NCBI GenBank assembly: GCA_037893245.1
Contig: JBAIAA010000603.1
Coordinates: forward strand, 496,001 to 560,000
From: Crossaster papposus
Lineage: Eukaryota; Echinodermata; Asteroidea; Velatida; Solasteridae
Direction of reading: 5' to 3'
Length of the DNA stretch: 64,000 nucleotides
A program made the translations under genes and the position numbers. The notes under the pieces are model-generated. The model was not told the DNA's origin. It searched no databases and saw nothing but the letters and a program-made list of their open reading frames with translations. Position 1 is the first letter of the stretch. Each line of letters opens with the position of its first letter. Shown here in pieces: positions 45,508-55,111 of this stretch.

Positions 45508-45892
45508 ATACAAACCGGTTTTATTTTCGTCTATACAGTTGCGTTGCTACGGCATCAGCGAAAATGAAAAGGAGGGGGTAGTAGCCACGCCCACCCCCGC
45601 GCTTTTCGCGCCACTCTTAAGTTAATTAGTCTGATCTAAAATCGCTCTTAAGTTATATTTCCAGTATCCACAAGTGCCAAGCTATCAAATCAAACTGGTT
45701 TCGTTCTTGTTCCCAACATTTTGATTAAATGTAAAATTTGCCTCATTTGGCATGGCGCTAATTAGCCTTTGTCTGATCTAGTGCAACTTAAGACCACCCA
45801 TTCTGTGATCAGGGTCGAGGATACTATGATTTAAGACAATACAGGGATTTGTTCCCGAAATTATGATTAAACCCTATCCAGCTCTCAGTCTA
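45508..45892 (-). repeat. Right terminal inverted repeat of the Academ-type element
   Basis: Inverse of 38314-38699 with only scattered differences. It ends at TCTCAGTCTA 45892, directly followed by the ATT duplicate. Confidence 0.9.
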
Positions 45893-45895
45893 ATT

Positions 45896-46590
45896 GAAGT
45901 TGACCTCGTGCAAGTATTCAGTTTAAGGTATGACTGCAAGGTGGCAGACATCCTCAACTCAGACTGCTACCATGAACTCCGGCAAGACCTCACACCATCC
46001 ATGGAGAGGAGGCTGCAAGGCAAGCTTCTTTCTTTTTACCAGTCCAGCAACATCTCTTGGTCCTTGTGCAGAAAGCTCCTGTCATCCAGATTCTGCCATC
46101 CAACTCCAAATGCCCCATGTTCAAGACAGCCCAAGATCCACAAGAAGGATGTTCTCATGCGCCCCAATCGTGGCTTCGTGGGGAGGCCCCACCTACCGTA
46201 CGACACAGCTAGGCATCTCACCAAGATTCTTTACCCCCCCCCCCGTACGACACAGCTAGGCATCTCACCAAGATTCTTTACCCCCCCCCCCCCCCCCCCC
46301 GTATAGGCAACATTGTACACCACATCAAAAACTCCATGGGATCTGCTACATGTATATCCCTGATTCTGGATGACATTCCTGGAATAATTCAGACCACAGA
46401 CCCAGGGTTTGGCTCCGTACACCACCGACACCTCCGTCATCTGTCGCACAGGCAGGAAAACCTCTGACTCTTGGAACATCTCAACAGGCTTCACAGCAGC
46501 ATCCAATTGCAATGGAAGGAACTGGATGGCAAGGATTTTTTTGGGGGAAATTGTAAGCCTATTTTGACGGAACAAACCATAGTCATGTCA
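45896..46590 (+). other. Sequence flanking the Academ-type element, possibly degraded coding
   Basis: Short frames (HELRQDLTPSMERRLQGKLL, then HIKNSMGSATCISLILDD) look protein-like but I do not recognise them. They are broken by poly-C duplications. Could be a relic of another element into which the Academ copy inserted. Confidence 0.3.
46197..46301 (+). repeat. 47-bp direct duplication, each copy ending in poly-C
   Basis: CGTACGACACAGCTAGGCAT...TTCTTTA followed by C11, then again followed by about C20. The two copies are identical apart from tract length. Confidence 0.85.
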
Positions 46591-48480
46591 GCATGCAATG
46601 GCCATGCATCATCATGCATAGTCATGCATCATCATGCATAGTCAGTCAACATGGGAGTGGGGTTGGGATAATGCTTTTCATCATGATGTCAGGCCTCTGG
46701 ATTTTCAGTAATAATACAAGTTTTTCTGATAGTGTAAATTATTTAATACTTTATTTCAGAATCTTAAATAAAGGATGTGTCCTGCTCCTTGTAAAAAAAC
46801 ACCCTGTACAGTCAATGCTGTACCAGGTTACGGTCACTGGTACCGTATTTAGTGGCACAGGTTAGGCAAGCAGCATTGCACGGCCTAGGGGTGTATGGAT
46901 TTAACCAAATCTGGCCAAACCACAATGTAGCCTATACTGTTATATTACACATCTTGAATCAAATTTGTTGTGAGTGATGTTAAGTTGCTGGAGTAGCAGT
47001 GCGAAGATCAGTACTATAAGCACATAAAGAAACATTATTTTAACTGATAGCTTTTTGCCGTGATTTCTTTCATACTTTTTAGGGGAAAGTGAGAAACAAA
47101 ATGTATCTGCTATAAAGTATGATATAGAAAGAAGCAAAAACCAATACTTTGGAGTGGCAGTCACTGTTCATATCATTTAATGTTTACCAAAATACTGCTT
47201 TGACACAGTACATAAAGTGTCCAGTCAATAAGGTGAAACAAACTTGAAATTTTATTATAATAAAACAATTTTGATAGAAAGTTAGTAAGAGGAAACAAAC
47301 GATTAGAATAACAGACAAAAGAATATTGTTGCTTCTTTCAAACATATTTTTGTTTTGCCCAAAGGATTAAAATGCCATCTCAAACACAATGTAGTGTATT
47401 TTCAGTTTGATTATATAGTCCGATTTTTTTTATGACCTAAAATTCTTATGAAAGGTTACAGTATGTCAAAATTGTAATTGAATGTGGTGGTGAAGAAAAA
47501 TGTTATCTGTTAGGCATCGTTAGGTACTAATCATTGTATTTTGTTAATTGAATGAATAATAATTATTGCTTCATCATTGTGATGGTGGAAGGAGGTTGCT
47601 AAGTGACACCTATTACTTTATAGCCGTTTTGAGATGAAACAAATTAAAAGGTGTGTTTATTGATTGTTTTTTTCTTATCAAAACTGTTCTCATCCTGGTT
47701 GTTTCAGGTGCTGTATTCAAAGACAGAAGCCACCGCTGCGACAAATTAAATGCCATGCAAGCAGCATACAAGACATTATTTCGCCAGGTGTCATAATGTC
47801 TGGGAAGGAGGTCCTTAGACTGACTAAACATCAAAAGTTGCTGATGCAGTCCTTCAAAGAAACTTCTTGTTTTCTTGATGAAACTTAATGTCATTGGTTT
47901 ACCTTCAGCTGCATCCTCTCCAGCCATCAAGAAACTGCCAATGTTTTCAGAAAATAGTGGTCACAATTGGAGACGAAGGCTACTCCCGAGTATCTGTTTC
48001 ATTGATAGTTTCACTGACTGTAGAGCTTCAGCTTTCTGTTCTTTCTTTCTGCCACTATTTGATGCCTCTTTAGGCCGAGAGGGTTTCTATAACATGTTAC
48101 TGTTTGCTGTATACTTTAACCCATCGTATTTCAGGTTGAATGCATATTGATGGAGTACTCCCCTTTTATATCTTTAAATGCTTGCTTCAAATAACATAAG
48201 AATAACTGCTCGACGCCGGTTAAAAACGAAAGGTGTTTTTTTTGCTTTTACTTTGGTTCCTTAGTATCAAAAACATGGGGTTTGCCACCAATATGGACTT
48301 CATATGATAATCGGGCCCAAAGTTATGTTACAAATTAGGTCCAAAATGGCGGCCATTTAGAAATCCAAGATGGCCACCACATAGTAGATGGAAAAATTGG
48401 AACCAATGGATTTCTCACTTATTAAGGTAAAATTTTAAACCTAATTTAAAACTGTCGACACTATAGTAGACTCTCTAAGG
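46591..48480. other. Intronic sequence, no gene seen
   Basis: A small tandem of ATCATGCATAGTC lies at 46607-46640. GGCGGCCATTT and AAGATGGCCACC at about 48345-48380 recall the repeat at 23668. Open frames at 47613-48150 on both strands lack motifs. Confidence 0.5.
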
Positions 48481-48499
48481 GAAATTCCAAGCTGGTTCC

Positions 48500-50235
48500 A
48501 CAGGCATGGACCAGCCACGGAAAACAATCTCGCCTGCGGAAACCAGCCGGCATTAGGACAAATTACTCAAGACGTGTCTTGCGCTAAACGAGTAAATCTA
48601 GTTGGAACTCGAATACCTAGCATGTCACACAAATAAATAGGAGCATATCCATGGAGACACTTAAACACCAAGAAACACACTTTAAAGATAGCCCTAGTAC
48701 TTAACCGGCAACCAGTGCAATTGCATGAGAGCTGGGGTAACGTGGTCATATTTGTGTGTACCTGTGAGAAACCTGGCTGCAGCATTCTATACTCTCTGCA
48801 AAGGAGCCATGGTGAGGTAGAGAAGCCAACTAGAACAGCATTACAATAATCAATACGAGTAACCAGCATATGAATGATCTGCTCTGTGGCTGATCGCCCA
48901 AGATATCGCTTGATTTTACTGATATTGTACAAGTGGTACATAGCAGAACAAGAAACATTCCTAATGTGGGATTGCATGTTCATGTTCATGTCAAATGTCA
49001 CCCCCAGACTCTTGACCACTGAGATCAAGGAATTAACACCAAAACTGAAACCTATACCCTGGTCCATGTTATGCAGGATGTCAACGTTTTTATGCTGACT
49101 GGAAAGGTTCGTGCAGCTTAAGCCCCGTCATGTGATTGATAAGTTGCTGTGCAACTATATTTTCGAGAATCTTGGAGCAAAATGGTAAGTTGGTGATAGA
49201 CCTGTAATGCTTGAGATTATCTGCCTGGTCTGACTTCATATTTTGAAGTTTCGGTATCGGTGTGATGGTTGAACGCTTCAGGAAAAATTCCTTGAGTGAG
49301 AAAAGGAGAGTTGACGATCGATGTAATCACCGGCGCAATCTCCGGCAAGCAATCCTTCAAAAGCTTGGTTGGTATCGGATCCAAATCCAGACCTTATACA
49401 TGTAGGTGGGTATTTGCATATAATCTGTTGTACTTGGGTACATGTGACCCCTTCCAGTCGAAGTTTACATCCATCAGGAAGAATGGGAACCGAATCGTCA
49501 GCAAAGTTAACTCTGCCAACATCACAAATTTGTCTTAAGTTCTAGATCTTGTCATGAAAAACACCAGCCAAAGCAATTTGCCAGCTCCACCAGTGAGGTG
49601 TGTGTAGGTATAGTACAGTAGCTGTCTTACGACACAACAGTTTATCGATCACACGAAAGACTTGGTGACAATCAACCAGAGATGAGATTCTGATAGTAAA
49701 TCAACCTCACGACCTTATTTGTCTGTGTCTTCTAGAGTTCTCTGTCAACGGCAAGTTGTGTACGTCGCCAGCGTCGCTCCAACCTTTTACGTTCGAGTTT
49801 CTCAGCTCTGACTGCTTCTGTAAATCATGGTGTATTCGGTCGAAGAGTGAAGGTCTTTGATTGCAGTGGGGCATGTTTATCAAGAAGGGCTGCCAGTTTT
49901 GTGTTGTAGGATCCCACAAGTAAATCTAAACTGGGTGGATCATTGGCCGAGATGGCAAGTATGAAATTGCGAATGTCCAGGCGAAAACGGTCATAGTCGA
50001 TATTCTTTAGGTTTCTGAAGACCACTGATTTTCGTTCTCTTTGGTTTGCTGATGACATCTAGGGAACAAGTTACCAGCGAATGATCCGACAAGACCGGGT
50101 CAAAAACGTCTACAGACCTAATGATGTTTAGAGGAGTGCGAGTTATGACAAGATCAAGTACATGACCATTAACGTGAGTCGGCGATGAGACGTGTTGGGT
50201 CAAATTACAGGTCATTATATGTAGTAATATCATGG
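48500..50235 (-). pseudogene. CR1-like LINE ORF2, 5'-truncated and lacking the RT core
   Basis: Minus-strand order: end of the AP endonuclease (HVSSPTHVNGHVLDLVITR, then DPVLSDHSLVTCSLDV) from 50233, the linker (NTPWFTEAVRAEKLERKRLE), RT start (PIPKLQNMKSDQADNLKHYR, SITNLPFCSKILENIVAQQL, LKLHEPFQSA) at about 49270-49090, and then a sudden join to the post-core region (SLGVTFDMNMNMQSHIRNVS, ATEQIIHMLVTRIDYCN, then IYLCDMLGIRVP). The segment with the YADD catalytic site is missing at about 49090. Several stops and frameshifts. It is related to, but distinct from, the copy at 20700-22930. Confidence 0.82.
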
Positions 50236-50289
50236 GTTTTCCAAGGGCCGTTTTCTAAACCCCGGCTTTGGGCTGCACTCTGGCCACAT
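50236..50289. repeat. GGCCGTTTTCTAAACCCCGG motif, dispersed
   Basis: The same roughly 20-bp word occurs at about 2066, 2132 and (inverted) 2205 inside the 3.2-kb element and, inverted, near 51110. Confidence 0.55.
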
Positions 50290-50291
50290 TA

Positions 50292-51053
50292 CAGACGTTT
50301 TCCTAGTTCCGGATCGCAAACAATATTTAGGCTGTTTTCGGCAAGTCTAATCCTCGAAATTTAAATGAAATAGGTTTAGTAGTTTCCTTGAGTGATGGAG
50401 AAACTACAGTTTTTGTTTCGATATTTATGCTCTTCTTTATTTGAAAATACATACTGTACGACGTCAAATATACCGACATCCCTTTTTCTAGTTGTGGATC
50501 AGTTTAACCAATTCCTGATCGAGTAAAAAACTGCTTCGTACATGAAAAATTATCACGCTAGAACCAACCCGAATCAAGCCTATATTTCTGATAAAGTATT
50601 CATTAATTTATATAAATCCAGTTTAAAATAAATGTCAAATACTTTAACTTCCAATAAAGTTTTAAAAAAGGACTTGCAAGGAAATGCTTTGAAATGTTTT
50701 GTCCGTGTACGTGTGTTGCGCGCGGCAACGATCCGATAAACTTTGTCCCACCATGGGGAAATTTCTCCATGGTCCATTAGAACACGTCATATGAAATCGC
50801 TTGCGCGCGTGCTGTTGATGCATGTATTTTACGGGCGATCCGGAACTAGGAAAAAAATGAACGTTCAGTCTTTTGCAGATTTGAGACTTTTACTTCGACT
50901 TATTTTTACATGTATCAAGAAGCTTGTATGTTTCTTTTCAAAATGCACTTCATCTAAACAAATAGTATTGGAGACCAAGCCATAACAATTAAGGTAGGTT
51001 TTTATTTGAAGCGATCTGGAACTAGAAAAAATCCGGAACTAGGAAAACAACTG
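50292..51053. mobile_element. TA-flanked non-autonomous element, Tc1/mariner-like ends, copy 2 (reversed)
   Basis: CAGACGTTTTCCTAGTTCCG at the left and CGGAACTAGGAAAACAACTG at the right, with TA at 50290-50291 and 51054-51055. It is the reverse orientation of 7067-8024 and about 200 bp shorter owing to internal deletions. The shared inner words include CTACAGTTTTTGTTTCGATA and GTGCATTTTGAAAAGAAACA. Confidence 0.85.
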
Positions 51054-51196
51054 TACTGTACCACTGCTAAACTACATGAACGAAGCCAAAATACGAAAAC
51101 GAAGCTGCGTTTGTAAAACGGCCTAGAAGAAGCCGCGAAGTCGCGAAATTCGGAGTATTTTCACCATTTTTCTCGTTAAAAAGGTATTTATTAAAG

Positions 51197-51359
51197 GTAA
51201 TAACAGTGCGAGAACCCGGTTATTACTGCGTGGTAATGACCGGGTTGGGGGATGACCGCTGGTAATGGACCTCGCCTTCGGCTCGATCCATTACCAGCGG
51301 TCATCCCCCAACCCGGTCATTACCACGCAGTAACAACCGGGTTCTCGCACTGTTATTAC
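51197..51359. repeat. 163-bp near-perfect hairpin
   Basis: The 73-bp arms (51197-51269 and 51287-51359) differ at one position; the 17-bp centre includes a small GCC/GGC stem. The arm begins GTAATAACAGTGCGAGAACC. It looks like a MITE reduced to its inverted repeats. Confidence 0.92.
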
Positions 51360-51780
51360 TTATTTTAAAACCGTTTAAAACCACCCATGTGATAGGCTCT
51401 CTCGCACACAAAGGTCACGATTGAAATTCCGTGCACCACTTGAGCTGCCGGCTATAGGACTTTAACATGTGGTTGATTTCGTTTCCTATAATACATTTGT
51501 ACTTTGTTTTTATGAAGATCTGAACCATAAAATGGCAATAAATATGGATGATAAATTTGAAATAAATTTTACAATACCGGTATATGAAAACATGCATGAC
51601 TGTAGCAGAACGTACACATTTTCATAAATTATATGGTAAATAGCACCTTATATTTCGACTCAAATAAACCACACAGGAGACAAGTTATTGATGCCACATC
51701 CTCGAAAATGGCAGTACTTATGTTTTATTCCGGATACCAGTGAAAGGGCATACCGGTAGCAAAAAGAAAACAATTCAACA
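51360..51780. other. Intronic sequence
   Basis: AT-rich, nothing recognised. Confidence 0.5.
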
Positions 51781-51783
51781 AAT

Positions 51784-51925
51784 AAACAATTCCACAATTT
51801 GGGCCACCCAGGCCCCCGGGCAACACCAGGCCTGACCATTATAATGGGCAACACCAGGCCCGACCGGTCAAGGGGAACACCACGCCCCTGGGCAACACCA
51901 GGCCCACCAATACAGGGCAACAAAA
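51784..51925 (+). repeat. GGGCAACACCAGGCC tandem-type repeat
   Basis: Four imperfect copies of GGGCAACACCAGGCC with short C-rich spacers. Confidence 0.75.
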
Positions 51926-52003
51926 TGCCCATTGCCAAAGAGGCAACCACATGCAACCACAAAGTTGCTTCCATCTACCGATGTTAAATTCGGTCAGGAA
52001 AAT

Positions 52004-52885
52004 CTAGCCTCGGGAAATTCGCGAGCGCTATGACAACAAAGCAATTTGTCTAAAATATAATTTACTGCCGGATTTGATTATTAGACCGCTAAATGTGAGG
52101 ACTTGTGTTACTGGCTGTCTGAATCCGTAATAAATTGCCAGGCAGGGGAAAAACATAAAATTTAACGCCAAAGATAAATTTATTAATACAGCCCATGAAA
52201 ATACATGTAGTTTCATGATACGTGCGAACACCATAGGGAATTCCATGAGTAAAAAAGACCCTGACACTTGCAAGTGCTATCTTGGAAGCAGTGATGTTTA
52301 TGCTGAGTACAGCAATATTGTTAACGTATTATAGCCTCATGATACCTTCGAGCGCTATTCAGGATGATAAACTATACAAAGCCAATCAAGAATATCTATA
52401 AGTACAGTATAAATCTTATACTAGCCTCGGGAAACTTTCGAGCGCTATAGTGTATATTGGAATGTCACCATAAACCAGGGTTGTAGTCGAGTCCCTGCAA
52501 GTCCGTTCACAAGTCCTTTCGTGAAGCCAGTCACAAGTCCCTTCATAAAGGCAGTCACAAGAACTAGATGAACAATGACAAAGGAATGCTTTTGTCAAAG
52601 CTGATTTGAATAGCTTGTGATTTGATTTTGAACTGAAGGACTTGTGATGGACTTGCAGGGACTTACATGGACTTGCAGGGACTTGCGATGGACTCGACTA
52701 CATCTCTGCCATAAACCCCGGAATTGATGAAATCTGTGAGTACCATGAACATAGCCTCATGACACATGCGAGCGCTATATTGTGAACAAAAGAGAAAAAA
52801 ATTGCTAAAATCTAATTTATTAATACATGTACATCATAATGCAACACCAACATGACCGCATGACACATGCGAGTGCTATATTGAG
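52004..52885 (+). repeat. Recurring TAGCCTC-(N)-GCGAGCGCTATA motif, five copies
   Basis: Copies at about 52006, 52331, 52421, 52752 and 52853: GCCTCGGGAAATTCGCGAGC, CCTCATGATACCTTCGAGCG, CCTCGGGAAACTTTCGAGCG, CCTCATGACACATGCGAGCG and CGCATGACACATGCGAGTG, each followed by CTAT. The pieces between them also resemble each other in part, suggesting old tandem units of about 330-420 bp. Confidence 0.65.
52482..52702. mobile_element. Small inverted-repeat element (TGTAGTCGAGTCC ends)
   Basis: TGTAGTCGAGTCCCTGCAAG at the left, GGACTCGACTACA at the right. Inside, GGACTTGCAGGGACTT is repeated. 221 bp, non-coding. Confidence 0.7.
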
Positions 52886-53688
52886 AACCAACTAAAAATT
52901 GGTGGAGACATTGGGGTGGTGGTGGGACAAAAATTCAGATGTTGACTCTGGAATCGGCTGTGACAGAGTGGCTATAAAATTCGAACCCGCCAAAAGCCCA
53001 GCTTCCCCACGCGGAACCCATGATTCTCATTGGCCCAAAGTTAGCTGTAGAAATTTGCATACTGCTGACCTTTTACCTTTTGCATAATTAACCCTTATAT
53101 GGCGATAGCGTGACATGAAGTAAAATTCAACTTCCACCGCCGGCCCAGGCAAAAGTTTGTTGACCTTGCACCTAGTGCTAAATTAGGTGTGGGTGTGAAT
53201 GTCAAAGAAATGCCATGAGAGCGTAGGGAGGCCGCATGAGCTTTCGCTGTGTATAAAACCTTTTACCGTGTAACGATAAAAGGAGTTACCGGTATACTGC
53301 ATGTGGTCTACGCTTTAGAAAGACTAGTGCGTGAACGAGAGAACAATGTACATTGTAATGACATGTACAAATGTATGACGCAACTAGACTTTTTTGTCTT
53401 TTCTCTAATTTGCCGTTTACATTTTGAAATGAACAAGAATATTTTTCTAAAAGTTTGTATCCACCTTTCAGTAAAAAAAACAACATCAAAACAAATTGTT
53501 AAGAAAACTACTTGCTTTAGCATGTTGAAGCTCCAATTTGATACACAAGCTAATGTACATGTAGATAAGAATTGAGTAGTGTACTGTACCCCAAATGAAT
53601 GACATTAGGGTTATATTAATGAATGAGTTAGCAGAAACACCTCAAAAACTGCTGAATCTATTGATAAATAGAATCTAATTCCTTTTAG
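52886..53688 (+). other. End of the giant intron
   Basis: No gene seen before the acceptor. It ends with AATTCCTTTTAG at 53677-53688. Confidence 0.55.
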
Positions 53689-53784
53689 GGAGGGCGACAG
53701 CCTCTGCACTATGCAGCACAGAACAGCCCAGAGGCATGCAAACTCCTGCTGGATGCTGGAACTGATGTTAACGCACCACTCACC
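53689..53784 (+). CDS. Ankyrin-repeat gene, exon 3 (32 codons)
   Basis: Acceptor CCTTTTAG, donor ACC|GTGAGT, phase 0 at both ends, 96 bp. It reads GGRQPLHYAAQNSPEACKLL then LDAGTDVNAPLT, a full ankyrin repeat: the PLHYAA signature of the first helix, KLLLDAG in the second helix and turn, DVN in the loop. It joins exon 2 (ending LDKGADVNLAGGK) in frame across 35.9 kb. The strict GTGAGT donor and open frame argue for a living gene rather than a relic. Confidence 0.9.
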
Positions 53785-54991
53785 GTGAGTTTACCCCGTC
53801 AGGATAGTTCTCTCCCCTTCTTTCTCTCTTGTTCTCTCTCTCTCTTGTAAAAGCTCAAATACATGTAGAGTGCGTGTAGTTATACGAGTAAAAAAATCAA
53901 ATCTCAATTAAATTTAGATAAGCTTTGCCCCCCCTCCCTAAAAAAAAAACACATTAATATAATATTACATGTACCGATAGTTGGTTTTAAAATGAATCAC
54001 ACAGACACTGCATCCTTTTTAGGCTAATCATTATTACATTTACCTTTTTACCCCACCATTTCATCGTTTCTTTAAGTTGCACACGCAACAAATCCCACGT
54101 GTATTGTATGCGTTATCTGTAACTTCACCCACTACCTGAAATGAAGCATATAGTATACATTTTCAACAGATAAAAGTACATGTACGCGAAATATACACGG
54201 ATGTGTGCATGTTTTTTAACGCATCATGCATTGCTCACTTCCCTTATCACATCACGGATACATGGATTTTCGGCCTTGGTCTTTAGAATGTGGATGCAAT
54301 ACGTTAAGCACTACATAAATGTCTACAGATCGGGGCGGACATCCGGGAACTGTCATAAAAACGCGTCATAATACGTACACCGCGCCGGTAAAAACGATGA
54401 TCGAGCACGCAGTCTTGTAGCGCGTATTGTTTTCATCGGCGCGCTGACCTGTGACGTATGTCCGCCCCGATCTATAAGCTGTTATTAAAGAAATGTACAT
54501 GTACATCATTCGCTTTTGCTATTTTCAGAAATAGATGGTTTCAGGGTTATAGCAAAATATTGTTACACTGACTTTAATAGTTGACGTTTTGGGTTCGTAG
54601 ATACTGGAAAAATCAAGAAAACCAATCATGTTTTTGTAGTCAGCTACCCTGACCCCACTTGATGAAACGGAGCAATTTATAGACGTTGGGGGAATTGTAA
54701 GGTCAGATGTGTGGTCAATCGCAAAGAAATTAAGAAATAACTAAATATAAAAATTAGAATCGGTAGTTTAAAAAAAGTCCGGGTTTTTGTTTAACTCTGG
54801 TCGCCCAACGAGCGTCGTGAAAATACTAATACTTAAAATTGTCAGCACCCCAAGAGCCATGAATTAACAGGATGCTTCAGACTGTTATTCTCTGAAATTC
54901 CGGTAAAGTATTTTGTGAATTGTTTTTTGATGTTGGCAAATGTTGTATATATTACCTTTAACCAGGAATTTCCTTCTCATAATCTTTGTAG
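53785..54991 (+). other. Intron 3 of the ankyrin gene
   Basis: From GTGAGT to TCTTTGTAG. It holds one small TA-flanked element (54326-54474); otherwise unremarkable. Confidence 0.65.
54326..54474. mobile_element. 149-bp TA-flanked MITE
   Basis: AGATCGGGGCGGACAT at 54327-54342 and ATGTCCGCCCCGATCT at 54458-54473, with TA on both sides (54324-54325, 54475-54476). Tc1/mariner-like duplication. No coding capacity. Confidence 0.8.
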
Positions 54992-55093
54992 AGTGAGGAG
55001 GCAGAAACAGCGATACTCATTGCTGCCTCCAAGGCTCCACAGTGCTGTCAGGTGCTTATTGATGCGGGAGCTAACGTCAATGTAGAGTTTAAT
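54992..55093 (+). CDS. Ankyrin-repeat gene, exon 4 (34 codons)
   Basis: Acceptor TCTTTGTAG, donor AAT|GTGAGT, phase 0, 102 bp. It reads SEEAETAILIAASKAPQCCQ then VLIDAGANVNVEFN. The TPLH tetrapeptide is replaced by TAIL, a common variant in diverged repeats, while IAA, CQVLIDAGANVN and the spacing fit the ankyrin fold. Sits 1.2 kb after exon 3, with the next repeat 2 kb downstream. Confidence 0.88.
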
Positions 55094-55111
55094 GTGAGTA
55101 TGTAATACAGT

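Larger units (their letters stand above)
38314..45892 (-). mobile_element. Academ-type DNA transposon (transposase plus XPG nuclease), 7.6 kb
   Basis: The ends 38314-38699 and 45508-45892 are inverted repeats of about 386 bp at roughly 97 percent identity, terminus TAGACTGAGAGCTGGATAGG. ATT at 38311-38313 and 45893-45895 is a 3-bp target duplication. Between them one minus-strand coding region runs from 45488 to 39622 and encodes a zinc-binding N-terminus, a transposase and an XPG/FEN1-like nuclease. Long inverted repeats, a 3-bp duplication and an XPG-type nuclease are the described hallmarks of the Academ superfamily. A LINE insertion at 42160-43389 interrupts it. Without the LINE the element is about 6.3 kb. 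Near-identical ends imply fairly recent movement, but the gene now has several lesions. Confidence 0.85.

Noticed and set aside
47613..48150. Possible exon pair after GTTTCAG near 47706
   Set aside because: No frame with domain similarity, no matching donor, and no ankyrin features.
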